A DNA stretch of 64,000 bases. Source: Entomospira nematocerorum (GTDB taxonomy: Bacteria; Spirochaetota; Spirochaetia; WRBN01). This document shows positions 53,301-61,977 of the stretch, piece by piece. The notes below the pieces were generated by a model. It saw nothing but the letters and a program-made list of their open reading frames with translations, was not told the DNA's origin and ran no database searches. The position numbers and the translations under genes were made by a program. Location of the stretch: positions 186,001-250,000 of the forward strand of contig NZ_CP118168.1 of the NCBI RefSeq assembly GCF_028748105.1. The letters are read 5' to 3'. The stretch's first letter is position 1, and every line of letters begins with the position of its first letter.

Positions 53301-53397
53301 CTTCAATCGCTTCACCGTGCTGTTCACGCCAGCGCGGTTCATTGGAAAGACCCTCTAGAATGTTTTTCAATGTATTTAAATCTTCGTTACCAGCCAT
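50377..53397 (-). CDS. Large acidic TPR membrane protein, candidate flagellar collar protein FlcA
   Basis: The ~1006-residue product has three parts. Residues ~50-350 are extremely acidic low-complexity sequence rich in Asp, Glu and Ser (an EDEEDEDEEDE run at about 340). One transmembrane helix lies at ~445-470 (RAFMVASVMVALLFFTLFSFLY). The rest is TPR repeats, e.g. HYYRTGYEYILDNDYDRALLNF, QAQEMYARLLLVYPTSRRAFLEYG and ASDAEQLLQKAVFLSDRDPILHYQLARFYEQ. This architecture (cytoplasmic acidic region, one helix, periplasmic TPRs) matches the spirochaete collar protein FlcA (Borrelia BB0326), which anchors the periplasmic flagellar motor. The match is by architecture, not alignment, so the name is left out. 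The start is the ATG at 53397 (GTG at 53400 in frame). Confidence 0.6.
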   Translation of the reverse strand: MAGNEDLNTLKNILEGLSNEPRWREQHGEAIEDVVIDNTPIIERESIVREADLNREDADTAYKEEGSQMDDENKEVKPSAEADDLEEQFEHMSDDLSAMDDPGIDNLQYDDSLSDIDFSALDAVTLDDMDDLGKDLMNDEESNFTPSTSDSDTTVDSSTLPDSEEETSRDLYDTEENQDSTLQPSSDELPTLDDPLDLGESTMSVGADDDASHQEPSLENNEDDDVSVSAPQEDSSLDELALPDLDQPLNIFDTKSDDDTLFAMGEADELEDLQNSSSEIPEESGLDAVDLLMENETAEESISDDSLDIDFNIGDFGGISHDRDDAQDEDEEDEDEEDEHMDAESLIFSQEKINKINDSMARFPRNLRLALHKILANEDTPAEDILRITQKLLKNANARTMANEVREITGQTVILPSRYQQNAGEDFERRKQGFVYNFTQFAWPPLRAFMVASVMVALLFFTLFSFLYRPLTASHYYRTGYEYILDNDYDRALLNFGVAHDGWRLGPLHVQGWPMQRWFFKYAEAFSGQRQYTQAQEMYARLLLVYPTSRRAFLEYGDFESRRRASFERADQIYLQYLNDVNSKDAEVLTARSANLLRWGAHDASRLSQARDVYATLIASNGLSDRTMMGLLEFAVLTNDRTEIEMWTGIIHAKSRLELDPEILVLTAGWYLDQGRASDAEQLLQKAVFLSDRDPILHYQLARFYEQNNDLFNARKSLEEAIYLIQKSQPMTRQDTEIFIDIFRRSSHLRFEENIVDERAQSELERAIAYYENGVERRIIGRNAFHGGMYKELGDIFYIRDRALRLANINYTKALENTFDDADLRYKRGFIAYENEDIANAINEFSLSYEMASAFKNTAFSLATVMAVDGRYSTSEAFYQALRGTLEAERSALLLGDSSAELLLRKENGEYLMKVYNNLGVVLNKLAQRRPNRAELQQQAQIAFQQSMFLWDALSRDVETRARVMSQELPGMNFRELLHPTTQGEANNLYDALPPFIDNPPVAWGF

Positions 53398-53579
53398 CAC
53401 TTTCTCTTTTCGGTTTTTTATGCATACAACTTAAAGACTAAATGAAGATTCAAAAAAAATCCAAATTAAAGTCTTTTCTTTTTTCTTCTTTTTGTCTATA
53501 ATGAAGATCGATTCTTTTACAAGGTAGTAAAGCACTGTGAATTTATCAATACTTACCTAGGGAGTGCTCTTTAATTATC

Positions 53580-53918
53580 GTGAAATCCCATTTTTTTTGT
53601 GATGCCTGTAATCGTGAAGTTGCTTCTCACCTAGACCATTGCCCTTATTGTGGCGTTAAATTTGCCGGAGTTCGCTGTCCTGCTTGCAAATATCATGGTA
53701 ATATTGCCGATTTTGAAGACGGCTGTCCCTCCTGTGGCTATACAATGGGAGATCAAATTACCCCAGCTAAATCATCTCCATCAAAAACCTCTCCACGTCC
53801 ATCACGACATCTCCGATATCCATGGCAGCTACCTACCAAAGATATCGGAACTATTGCAATCGCATTTATTATCGCATCCATTGCATTACTACTTTTCTAT
53901 TATATCCATAACCATTAA
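53580..53918 (+). CDS. Small zinc-ribbon membrane protein
   Basis: A 112-residue protein with two to three CxxC knuckles in the first 58 residues: CDACNREV, CPYCGVKF, CPACKYHG and CPSCGYTMG, as in double zinc ribbons. A Pro/Ser-rich basic linker follows, and a single C-terminal transmembrane helix (about residues 88-107, IAIAFIIASIALLLFYYI). The zinc part therefore faces the cytoplasm if it is tail-anchored. The start is a GTG. Its stop overlaps the convergent binding-protein gene by 4 bases. Function unknown. Confidence 0.65.
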   Translation: MKSHFFCDACNREVASHLDHCPYCGVKFAGVRCPACKYHGNIADFEDGCPSCGYTMGDQITPAKSSPSKTSPRPSRHLRYPWQLPTKDIGTIAIAFIIASIALLLFYYIHNH

Positions 53919-54943
53919 CTCTTTAAAATTTCACTCCATGCCTGTGTGTAGAGAGAATTTTTATCACCCAAATCTCGCTTTACTTCATAACCCAAATCTA
54001 ATGCATCTCTAATGTCGTAAGCAGATCTTTTTTTTCGTAATTTCTGGGCTTCTTCTGTCAATACGGGGTAGTGAAAGGTATCAGCTATTCTAGCATGTAT
54101 ATCTGGTCTCAATAAGTAGTTAATAAAAATATGTGCATTCTCCTGATTCTCAGAATTCGCTAAGACAACAAGACTGTCAACATAAATAACGCCGCCTTCT
54201 TTGGGAAGTAAATATTGATAATCAATGCCATCTGCCTCTTCTAGTTCAGTAAGCACAACCTCAGCATAACCATGAGCTACCGCAATAGATCCGGAGGCAA
54301 AGTCTTTACCGAACATCTCTGCATCAAATTTTAAGAGATTTTTCTTCCATTTCAATAACGTATTTTTAGCAATTTCTATCTCCATAGGGTCTGTAGAGTT
54401 GATGCTAAATCCATTGTAAGCTAACGCTGCACCTAGAGATTCTCGCATATCATTCATCATCGTCATACGTCCACGTAAAGACTCAGAGGCAAAAATGCTC
54501 CAACTCGGATCCTGATCGCCAATCCGTCCACGATTAATATTAATACCTGTTGCTCCAATAAAATATGGAGCACTCCACTCTTGATCTTTATCAAAAGTGA
54601 GCATAGCTAAAATATCCTCATCAATATAAGATAAATTAGTCAATTTATCTCGCTCTATAGGAGCAAGCATTCCTTCTCGCTGTAATAGCTCTACATAGTC
54701 AGACGATGGTACTACGATGTCATATTGTGCATTACCAGTACGAAGCTTTGCATACATTGATTCATTGCTATCATAAGTATCTAAAATAACCTTAATACCT
54801 GTCTCTTTCTTAAAATCGTGTAAAACATCATCTGGAATATAATAAGACCAATTAAACAGATATAGTGTATCTTTCTTATGTGAAGAACAAGATACCAATA
54901 CAAACATTAGTACTATTGCGCTCAATGCACGCAGCTTTTTCAT
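53915..54943 (-). CDS. potD: Polyamine-type ABC transporter binding lipoprotein, copy 2 (PotD family)
   Basis: A 342-residue lipoprotein (lipobox L-V-S-C) of the spermidine/putrescine-binding family. Typical features are LYLFNWSYYIPDDVLHDFKKETG at the mature start, YDIVVPSSDYVELL, GATGININRGR and the C-terminal INYLLRPD...HYPVLTEEA. It resembles its upstream neighbour (55021-56064) throughout and is its tandem duplicate. AGGGGGA precedes the ATG. It is the last gene of the leftward pot operon. Two binding proteins may widen the range of polyamines taken up. Confidence 0.88.
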   Translation of the reverse strand: MKKLRALSAIVLMFVLVSCSSHKKDTLYLFNWSYYIPDDVLHDFKKETGIKVILDTYDSNESMYAKLRTGNAQYDIVVPSSDYVELLQREGMLAPIERDKLTNLSYIDEDILAMLTFDKDQEWSAPYFIGATGININRGRIGDQDPSWSIFASESLRGRMTMMNDMRESLGAALAYNGFSINSTDPMEIEIAKNTLLKWKKNLLKFDAEMFGKDFASGSIAVAHGYAEVVLTELEEADGIDYQYLLPKEGGVIYVDSLVVLANSENQENAHIFINYLLRPDIHARIADTFHYPVLTEEAQKLRKKRSAYDIRDALDLGYEVKRDLGDKNSLYTQAWSEILKS

Positions 54944-55020
54944 AAATCCCCCTCATGCTCCCATGTAATCCGCTGTCTAATGATAGCAGATAGAAAACTC
55001 TATCTGCTATCATTGTTTTG

Positions 55021-56064
55021 CTACTTGGACTGCATAATCACATTCCATGCCTGTGTGTAATAAGTGACAGCGTCACCGACATTCTCTCTAAATTCATAGT
55101 TATTGGCAAAAAGTCCCTCAATGCTATAGGGCACTGCAACTCGACGCAGTGACTCCGCCTCTGGCATTAATGTAGGATACCAAAATTCATCCATGATAAA
55201 TGCGTGAACATCTAACCTTAAGATATAATTAATTAGTTGATGTGCCAGGTCTGGATGTGGTGCATCAGCTAAAATTGCCATATTATCTAAATAAATCAAA
55301 CCACCTTCTCTTGGTAAGACAAAATGATGATTCTTAAATGCATCTGATCCTTCTAACTCTTTCATGACAACTTCTGGAAATCCCTGTGCTATCCAGGTGT
55401 TCCCAGTTGCAAAATCTTTTCCAAACATTTCGGCGTCAAATTTAAGAATATTAGGCTTCCAATAACGGATAATATGATCTCGTGCCTGATTAATTTCATC
55501 GGGATTTGTGCTATTCGCACTATATCCTAAATACTTCAAGGCACCACCAATTACATCACGTGTATCATTCATTAATGTCATGCGTCGAGATAAATCTTCT
55601 CGCTCAAAAATACGCCAAGAAGCATCAAATTCAGATACTTTTCCCGTATTAATGTTGATACCTGTAGCTCCCAGTGCATATGGCACAGAGTAGATATTCC
55701 CAGGATCAAATGTAATATATGTTAAAATCATGGGATCAAAATGACGAAAATTGGGTAACAACTCTTTATTCAAAGGTTGCAGCATATTTTGTTCGATCAT
55801 CAACGAAACAAAATCCCCAGAGGGAACAACAACATCATAGTTTGCATTACCACTTAATAGCTTTGCATACATCGTGTCATTCCCATCGTACGTATCTAAC
55901 TGCACATGTATTCCAGTTTCATCCCTAAAGTCATACAACACTTGATCTGGAATGAAATATGTCCAGTTAAATAAGTTAACTACCTGGCGATCCTTGCCAG
56001 CCCCACAACTACTCAAGGCTCCCAGCGTTGCAATTAATCCTATCAACACCCGCTTTTTCATCAT
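55021..56064 (-). CDS. potD: Polyamine-type ABC transporter binding lipoprotein, copy 1 (PotD family)
   Basis: A 347-residue lipoprotein (lipobox L-S-S-C) with the PotD pattern: VNLFNWTYFIPDQVLYDFRDETG, YDVVVPSGDFVSLM, PYALGATGININTGK, and the C-terminal LINYILRLDVHAF...WYPTLMPEAE. It captures spermidine or putrescine in the periplasm and passes it to PotBC. GAGGAG lies seven bases before the first of two ATGs. It follows potC after a 146-base gap, and a 77-base gap separates it from copy 2. Confidence 0.9.
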   Translation of the reverse strand: MMKKRVLIGLIATLGALSSCGAGKDRQVVNLFNWTYFIPDQVLYDFRDETGIHVQLDTYDGNDTMYAKLLSGNANYDVVVPSGDFVSLMIEQNMLQPLNKELLPNFRHFDPMILTYITFDPGNIYSVPYALGATGININTGKVSEFDASWRIFEREDLSRRMTLMNDTRDVIGGALKYLGYSANSTNPDEINQARDHIIRYWKPNILKFDAEMFGKDFATGNTWIAQGFPEVVMKELEGSDAFKNHHFVLPREGGLIYLDNMAILADAPHPDLAHQLINYILRLDVHAFIMDEFWYPTLMPEAESLRRVAVPYSIEGLFANNYEFRENVGDAVTYYTQAWNVIMQSK

Positions 56065-56210
56065 GTTAAAACTCCTCTAAAAAATATTTGTGCCTTCTGG
56101 CTGTAACACCCCATAGTCCTCAATTATACTCTATATACAGCATAATCTTAGTTTTTATGATTTATGATTGTTCTCAAAAATACGTATAGATAAAAATAAC
56201 GTATCGATAT

Positions 56211-57005
56211 CTACGTTTTAACGATATACTTTAAAAATCTTCGTGCCGTAAATACAAGCAGTACTGTTCCTGCAATCAAAATTACTGAAAGTGCATAAAC
56301 AACATTACTATCAGGATCTTTACGGATTGTGTTATTAATGGCAACCGGGAGCGTTGTAGATCCCACCCCTCCCACAAAAAGCGTAATAACAAAATCCTCT
56401 AAACTCAACGTCACTCCGGTAACAAATCCACCAATAATACTCGGTTTTGCAATTGGGATAATAACCTTGGTCAGAATTTGGAGATCCTTCGCACCAAGAT
56501 CCTCCGCTGCCTCAATAATACTACTATCAAACTCATCAAGACGCGCTAGCACCATCAGAGTAACAAAGGGAATAATAAAAGCGACGTGGGCTAAGATAAC
56601 ATTACCAAGCCCTAAGTTAATCTTCAAACTTGTGAGAAAAATTGCTAAACTCAATCCAACAACAATCTCAGGAAGCACCAATGCAATAAAATTACTAACC
56701 TGAATATAGTGTTTTGTTCTAAATCGATACCAATGAAGTCCAATAGCAGAGAGCGTTCCAACAATTGTTGCAATAATTCCTGCTGTAATAGAAACTAAAA
56801 TACTATTAAAGAAAGCTTGCCACAACATCTCTTTACGAGTAAAAAGAATTTCATACCAACGCAAGCTAAACCCTGTCCAACTATTTTTACCACCATTAAA
56901 GCTATACGCGATCAAAATAAGCAAAGGAGCGATCAAAAATATAGCCGTTAAGATAAATACGACCCGTGAAAGTCGTGGTGTTTGAATGCCCTGTAAATTG
57001 TTCAA
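56211..57005 (-). CDS. potC: Polyamine ABC transporter permease PotC
   Basis: A 264-residue inner-membrane permease with six predicted transmembrane helices. The EAA-type loop that contacts the ATPase is EAAEDLGAKDLQILTKVIIPIAKPSIIGGF, followed by LSLEDFVITLFVGG, which is characteristic of PotC. The start is a TTG at 57005 with GGAAGGA upstream. It lies 18 bases after potB and is surely cotranscribed. It forms the channel with PotB. Confidence 0.92.
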   Translation of the reverse strand: MNNLQGIQTPRLSRVVFILTAIFLIAPLLILIAYSFNGGKNSWTGFSLRWYEILFTRKEMLWQAFFNSILVSITAGIIATIVGTLSAIGLHWYRFRTKHYIQVSNFIALVLPEIVVGLSLAIFLTSLKINLGLGNVILAHVAFIIPFVTLMVLARLDEFDSSIIEAAEDLGAKDLQILTKVIIPIAKPSIIGGFVTGVTLSLEDFVITLFVGGVGSTTLPVAINNTIRKDPDSNVVYALSVILIAGTVLLVFTARRFLKYIVKT

Positions 57006-57023
57006 ATATCAGTCCTTCCTTCT

Positions 57024-57881
57024 CTACTTATTTTTAGCTAAATAGTCTCGATTTTTTTGGGATGTTCGTATTCTGACAGCAAAAAATCCAATTAAAGTAA
57101 CAAACATCAACAGTGTTGTAATAGCTGATGGTACTGGCCAGTTACGCTCATTGAAGAAAACATTAGCAATCTGCTGTCCTAACATAAAGGTACCGGCATT
57201 TCCACCACCTATCAACTGAGGAACAATATACTGACCAAAGATAGGAATCGCGACAAAGACCATCGATGCAACGATTCCACCACGAATATTAGGTATAAGA
57301 ATCTTTGCAAGACTCCGCATATGTCCACTACCAAGATCTCTTGCGGCTTCTAGTAAACTAAAGTCAAATTTTTCGATTGCATTGTAGAGCGGTAAAATTG
57401 CAAAGGGTAAAGATGTATATGCTAATACCACAATAACAGCCGTACGATTATAAAGAAACATAAAAGGCGTATCAATAATCCCAAGCTTTAAAAGAATAAG
57501 ATTGAGAAATCCATTTGCTTCTAGAATGGCCTTCCATGCAAAAATACGCACAAGAAAATTTGTCCAAAAAGGAACAATAATAATCATCATTAAAATATCT
57601 TTATGCCGAGAAAGTGCCATATAGTAAGCACAAGGCAGAGCAACAAGCATCGTCATCGATGTTGCCCAAAAAGTAATAATGAGAGTATCTTTCAGAACTA
57701 GTGCATACTCTTTACTAAAAATAGTTCTATAGGCATCTAAACTAAATTGATAAATCACACCACCACTACTATTTTTAGTCAAAAATGAGTAAAATATCAC
57801 AATTAATAGAGGAATAATTGTGAGTGTTGTTGTAACAATCATTGCAAGCAATGTGTAGCGAAATCCTAAATTTTTCCTCAT
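57024..57881 (-). CDS. potB: Polyamine ABC transporter permease PotB
   Basis: A 285-residue permease with six predicted helices. PotB signatures are the conserved PFWTNFLVRIFAWKAIL and the EAA loop LLEAARDLGSGHMRSLAKILIPNIRGGI, followed by VFVAIPIFGQYIVPQLIGG. The ATG overlaps the potA stop by 4 bases (ATGA), giving coupled translation. Partner of PotC. Confidence 0.93.
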   Translation of the reverse strand: MRKNLGFRYTLLAMIVTTTLTIIPLLIVIFYSFLTKNSSGGVIYQFSLDAYRTIFSKEYALVLKDTLIITFWATSMTMLVALPCAYYMALSRHKDILMMIIIVPFWTNFLVRIFAWKAILEANGFLNLILLKLGIIDTPFMFLYNRTAVIVVLAYTSLPFAILPLYNAIEKFDFSLLEAARDLGSGHMRSLAKILIPNIRGGIVASMVFVAIPIFGQYIVPQLIGGGNAGTFMLGQQIANVFFNERNWPVPSAITTLLMFVTLIGFFAVRIRTSQKNRDYLAKNK

Positions 57882-59017
57882 GATTGTGAGGCCTCTTCGA
57901 CGATAGCAACAATATAAGCATCATTGGCATGCCACCAAAAATACACCGTATCTTCCCAAGTAATTTCTGGTCCGTCATCTAAATACTTAGAGTGAGGTTT
58001 GATAGCTCGAAAAACAAACTCCGATCCATCAAGTGTAATAAAACACTTTGACTCTGATCCTAAGTAGATCATATCATGAATAACTCCATGAAAGAGATTG
58101 TACTCACCTGGTTTTTGATCAACAATCCTTGGTTTATCCTTGCCAAGACTAATCTTTTCAGGGCGAACTGTCAAGTTAATCGTATCACCAACCTTTGGCT
58201 TAATGTCATCATCAGCTGTTACCTTTAGAACGCCAATACTCTGGACACGAACATCTACCCAATCGCCTTCAACTCCAATCACTTCTCCCGTGAAGAGATT
58301 CGTCTCCCCAATAAAATTAGCAACAAAGGCACTCACAGGGCTTTCATAAATTTCAAATGGCTCACCTAATTGCTCTACCTGCCCAGCATTCATTACGGCA
58401 ATACGATCAGAAATGGAAAGAGCCTCGCTTTGATCGTGAGTTACAAAGACAAAGGTTACACCAACTTCATCGTGAATTCTATCGAGTTGCACAAGCATTC
58501 GCTGACGGAGCTTCGCATCTAATGCAGATAGTGGTTCATCTAGAAGCAACACCTTTGGCTCATTAATTAGAGCACGAGCAATAGCAACACGTTGTTTCTG
58601 CCCGCCAGAAAGCTGACTAATACGGTTTCCCGCCTTACCCGTGAGTTGAACCAACTCTAAATACTCCTCAACTCGCTGATTAATCTCACTCTTACTTCGT
58701 TTTTGCAATCGAAGCGGAAATGCGACATTCTCAAAAACACTCAAGTGGGGAAAAAGCGCATAATTTTGAAAAACGGTATTTACAGGCCGTTTATCAGGGG
58801 CTAGCGCTGTTACATTAACGTCATCTAAATAAATAGCTCCGCTTGTAGGCACCTCAAACCCCGCTAACATACGTAAGAGCGTGGTTTTACCACATCCACT
58901 TGGGCCTAAAAGGGAAAAAAATTCTCCTGACCTAATCTCAATATTAGCCTCTTTTACAGCTACAAAGTCACCAAAAGATTTTTTGACGTTCTCAAAACGT
59001 ACGACGCTACCTTTCAA
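57878..59017 (-). CDS. potA: Polyamine ABC transporter ATPase PotA
   Basis: A 379-residue ATPase that powers PotBC. It has Walker A GPSGCGKTTLLRMLAG (near residue 37), the Q-loop in VFQNYALFPH, signature LSGGQKQRVAIARAL, Walker B VLLLDEPLSALD and the switch His in VFVTHDQSEAL. The last ~140 residues form the TOBE regulatory domain (VRPEKISLG, NLFHGVIHDMIYLGSESKCFI). The start is a TTG at 59017 with AAGG close by; no ATG is available near. It is the first gene of potABC-potD-potD. Confidence 0.93.
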   Translation of the reverse strand: MKGSVVRFENVKKSFGDFVAVKEANIEIRSGEFFSLLGPSGCGKTTLLRMLAGFEVPTSGAIYLDDVNVTALAPDKRPVNTVFQNYALFPHLSVFENVAFPLRLQKRSKSEINQRVEEYLELVQLTGKAGNRISQLSGGQKQRVAIARALINEPKVLLLDEPLSALDAKLRQRMLVQLDRIHDEVGVTFVFVTHDQSEALSISDRIAVMNAGQVEQLGEPFEIYESPVSAFVANFIGETNLFTGEVIGVEGDWVDVRVQSIGVLKVTADDDIKPKVGDTINLTVRPEKISLGKDKPRIVDQKPGEYNLFHGVIHDMIYLGSESKCFITLDGSEFVFRAIKPHSKYLDDGPEITWEDTVYFWWHANDAYIVAIVEEASQS

Positions 59018-59199
59018 TTTTTCGCCTTTTCCTCCTCAGAATCTATTCTTTATCAATATTTTCTCATACTCTTTAGAATATGGTTTTAAAGATGACTTTT
59101 TTTTCTAATTTAGTCAACCTATTTTGCTAATATTTTTCATTTTTTTTACCACTATTTTACCTATAAAGAATAGTTATGCTATGAACTAAATTTTTATGA

Positions 59200-59232
59200 G
59201 GTCTCTAGCCACATTCTTCTCTCCTAGAGACC
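59200..59232. promoter_or_regulatory. 9-bp inverted repeat in the potA / 59272 divergent gap
   Basis: GGTCTCTAG (59200-59208) and CTAGAGACC (59224-59232) are perfect reverse complements with a 15-base spacer. They lie between potA (leftward) and the small helical-protein gene (rightward), just before a TATAAT at 59243-59248. They could be an operator or an RNA hairpin. Confidence 0.4.
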
Positions 59233-59271
59233 GATACATAATTATAATGTATTTACATGATAGGAGTTTCT

Positions 59272-59649
59272 ATGTCCCAATACGCCCAGCATGCACACCA
59301 AGAGTTATTAGCAGCAATTAACGCCTTTAGTCAGGAGCAGAGTGATAATTATACTACTACCATCAATCACGCTATGAATGCCGTCCAATCCTTTTTGCCT
59401 CTTCTTACAAACCATGACACTGCAGAACTTCCTGAACAAATTACACTCTGTCTCCAGCATCCACTTGTCGAAGCCCATACCGCCCTAACAAATCTCCTAA
59501 GCAATCTTCATATCTATTATACCCAACTATATCACCCACATGATAAAATTCCACAATCAAAAGAAGCTCTTCTCATCCTATCCCTTTGTAACGACATTCT
59601 TAGTCAATGTATCCGCCTTGTGGAAGAAACACCTTCGCAGAGCATGTAA
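59272..59649 (+). CDS. Small helical protein of unknown function
   Basis: The 125-residue product is almost all predicted alpha helix, with no signal peptide, transmembrane segment or motif I know. It looks like a four-helix bundle (HAHQELLAAINAFSQEQSDNY, INHAMNAVQSFLPLL, VEAHTALTNLLSNLHIYY, EALLILSLCNDILSQCIRL). I use the ATG at 59272, which has TAGGAG five bases upstream. An in-frame ATG at 59257 lies eight bases after a TATAAT and could also be used. It is followed by pgi 73 bases later. Confidence 0.6.
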   Translation: MSQYAQHAHQELLAAINAFSQEQSDNYTTTINHAMNAVQSFLPLLTNHDTAELPEQITLCLQHPLVEAHTALTNLLSNLHIYYTQLYHPHDKIPQSKEALLILSLCNDILSQCIRLVEETPSQSM

Positions 59650-59722
59650 AAGAGATTGTTTTTTTTATAAAAAACGATTATAATAAGATAAATTTGAGAT
59701 ACCCAAATGAAGGAGATTATAT

Positions 59723-61288
59723 ATGATTAACTTTCACGATCTTCACACGTTAAAGAGCTTTCAAGCACTAAAAACTCTACCAATTCCATCAGTGGCCGAT
59801 AACTTTACTGCAATACATGTAGAAGAACAAAACATTGATGCAGGTGGTGGTTTAACCTATAATTATAGTGCTAAAGGAGTCAATGAAGAACTCCTCGAAG
59901 CGCTCCAAGCACTCGCTGATGAACAACAAGTAATTGATAAGTATGAACTCTTACTCAGTGGAGAGATGATGAATACTGGTGAAAAGCGAAAAGTTCTCCA
60001 TCACCTTACCCGTGCACAGCAAGCCAATGATGTTATTCATGAAGGAACAAATCTCCGACAATTCTATCATCATGAACAAAAGCGTATCGCAGAATTTGCT
60101 CAGCGTATTCACACTGGGGAAATTACAGGGTCGACCGATAAAAAAATTACTACGGTCGTACAAGTAGGTATTGGAGGAAGTGACTTAGGACCTCGAGCCT
60201 TGTATCTTGCTCTTCAAAATTTATATCTCAATAAACTAGAAGCAAAATTTATTAGCAATGTTGACCCAGACGATGCTACTGCTATCATTGAAAGTTGTGA
60301 TCTAGAGCGTACTCTTTTTATCTTAGTCTCCAAAAGTGGAACAACACAAGAGACACTTGCCAATCAAAATTTTGTCCTTCAAGCAGCAAAAAAACAGAAT
60401 ATTCTGCACTATGATGTCATGAAGCATATGGTATGTGTCACAAGTCAAACAAGTCCACTAGCGAAAGATGATCGCTATTTAGCTAGCTTCTTTATTGATG
60501 ATTTTATTGGAGGACGTTACTCCTCTACATCTGCAGTAGGTGGAGTGATTCTAAGCCTAGCTTTTGGTGCAGAAGTCTTTGAGGAGCTTCTTATTGGTGC
60601 AGCAGAGGCAGACTCACAAGCACGTGAGCAATCCATTACAGAGAATGCAGCTCTTCTTGACGCTCTTTTAGGTGTATATGAGCGCAATATCAAAAACTAT
60701 GCAGCAACAGCAATCCTGCCCTACAGTCAAGCACTATCTCGCTTTCCTGCACATCTTCAACAACTTGATATGGAAAGTAATGGTAAAAGTGTTAATCGTG
60801 ATGGACAAGCTATTTCCTACGCCACAGGTCCTGTTCTTTTTGGTGAACCAGGTACTAATGGGCAACACAGCTTTTATCAACTCCTCCACCAAGGAAGTGA
60901 TGTTATTCCACTACAGTTCATTGGATTTACTCACAGCCAATGTGGGGTAGATTATGATTATGAAGCATCTAGTAGTCAAAAAAAACTAAACGCCAATCTC
61001 ATCGCTCAGATTGCAGCTTTTGCGTTAGGACACACAAATAATGAAAACATGAATAAAAATTTTGAAGGTGGCCGTCCTGCATCATTAATATATGCACAAC
61101 AACTCACCGCACGTGCATTAGGAGCACTCCTTGCTCATTATGAAAACAAGGTTATGTTCCAAGGTTTTATCTGGAATCTTAATAGCTTTGATCAAGAGGG
61201 TGTACAATTAGGTAAAGTGTTAGCTAATGATATTCTCCATGGTAATGCATCCTCCACAGTAAACCAGTTATTTCAAATCATTCAATAA
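59723..61288 (+). CDS. pgi: Glucose-6-phosphate isomerase
   Basis: Pgi interconverts glucose-6-phosphate and fructose-6-phosphate in glycolysis. The 521-residue protein carries the family motifs VQVGIGGSDLGPRALY, LFILVSKSGTTQETLAN, DFIGGRYSSTSAVGG, QLDMESNGKSVNRDG, the catalytic-Glu region GEPGTNGQHSFYQLLHQG and the late GGRPASLIYAQQL. AAGGAG lies upstream of the ATG. Together with the phosphohexomutase and rpe it ties the window to central sugar metabolism. Confidence 0.96.
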   Translation: MINFHDLHTLKSFQALKTLPIPSVADNFTAIHVEEQNIDAGGGLTYNYSAKGVNEELLEALQALADEQQVIDKYELLLSGEMMNTGEKRKVLHHLTRAQQANDVIHEGTNLRQFYHHEQKRIAEFAQRIHTGEITGSTDKKITTVVQVGIGGSDLGPRALYLALQNLYLNKLEAKFISNVDPDDATAIIESCDLERTLFILVSKSGTTQETLANQNFVLQAAKKQNILHYDVMKHMVCVTSQTSPLAKDDRYLASFFIDDFIGGRYSSTSAVGGVILSLAFGAEVFEELLIGAAEADSQAREQSITENAALLDALLGVYERNIKNYAATAILPYSQALSRFPAHLQQLDMESNGKSVNRDGQAISYATGPVLFGEPGTNGQHSFYQLLHQGSDVIPLQFIGFTHSQCGVDYDYEASSSQKKLNANLIAQIAAFALGHTNNENMNKNFEGGRPASLIYAQQLTARALGALLAHYENKVMFQGFIWNLNSFDQEGVQLGKVLANDILHGNASSTVNQLFQIIQ

Positions 61289-61290
61289 TA

Positions 61291-61857
61291 TCACTCATTA
61301 ACACGGAGTCTATATTGTTGATACCAATACATCGCCATTACCATTAATGCGTGATTCATATCACCTTTTCCCATGCGAGACTCAACCTCTCGTATAGGAA
61401 GGGTGATTACCTCAATAGCCTCATCATTATCGAGATGCTGTGCTGGCAATGCCTGTAATGCGGTGGCTAGAAAAATATACACTTTATTGTCGAAGAGAGC
61501 AGGGTTAGGATTACTCTCTCCTATTAAAACAATATTATTCGCATTGTATGCAGTCTCCTCCGCCAATTCACGGAGGGCGGCATCCCGAGGATCTTCTCCG
61601 TCATCTACAATGCCCGCGGGAAATTCTAAAGTGAGTTGTCCTGATCCATGCCGAAATTGTCGTACTAAGACAAAATGATCCTCATTATCCTTCGTTATCA
61701 CTGGTATTGTAATGATCCAGGGTTCACTCTTAATGCGATAGAAGACATTTCGATGTTCATGACTTAACATACGATGAACCTCTTCAACCTGAAAAATACG
61801 ATAGTCTCCCAGAAGTTTATAACTCGTTTCCTGCCAAATTAGCTTTTTATCTTGCAT
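61291..61857 (-). CDS. NUDIX hydrolase, ADP-ribose pyrophosphatase type
   Basis: A 188-residue hydrolase of nucleoside diphosphate derivatives. The full Nudix box is present (GIVDDGEDPRDAALRELAEETAY, about residues 83-105): G-x5-E-x7-R-E-L-x-E-E. Residues before it (HRNVFYRIKSEPWIITIPVI, FVLVRQFRHGSGQLTLEFPAG) match the ADP-ribose pyrophosphatase branch. It likely removes ADP-ribose or NDP-sugars. AGGAAG lies before the ATG. It is convergent with pgi, with a 2-base gap. Confidence 0.88.
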   Translation of the reverse strand: MQDKKLIWQETSYKLLGDYRIFQVEEVHRMLSHEHRNVFYRIKSEPWIITIPVITKDNEDHFVLVRQFRHGSGQLTLEFPAGIVDDGEDPRDAALRELAEETAYNANNIVLIGESNPNPALFDNKVYIFLATALQALPAQHLDNDEAIEVITLPIREVESRMGKGDMNHALMVMAMYWYQQYRLRVNE

Positions 61858-61977
61858 TTTTCACTTCCTATTGCCGATATTAGTAAGTAGTACTGTATAT
61901 TATCTTCTCGTTGAAAAGCATAATACACGCATACCATCATAACATAAATTTATACCTTAGAAAGTAGATCATTGAGT

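Noticed and set aside
52460..53434. Serine-rich rightward open frames opposite the acidic TPR protein
   Set aside because: They mirror the Asp/Glu-rich codons of the real gene on the other strand and have no start signals. The 62868-63395 leftward frame is the same artefact opposite the second acidic protein.
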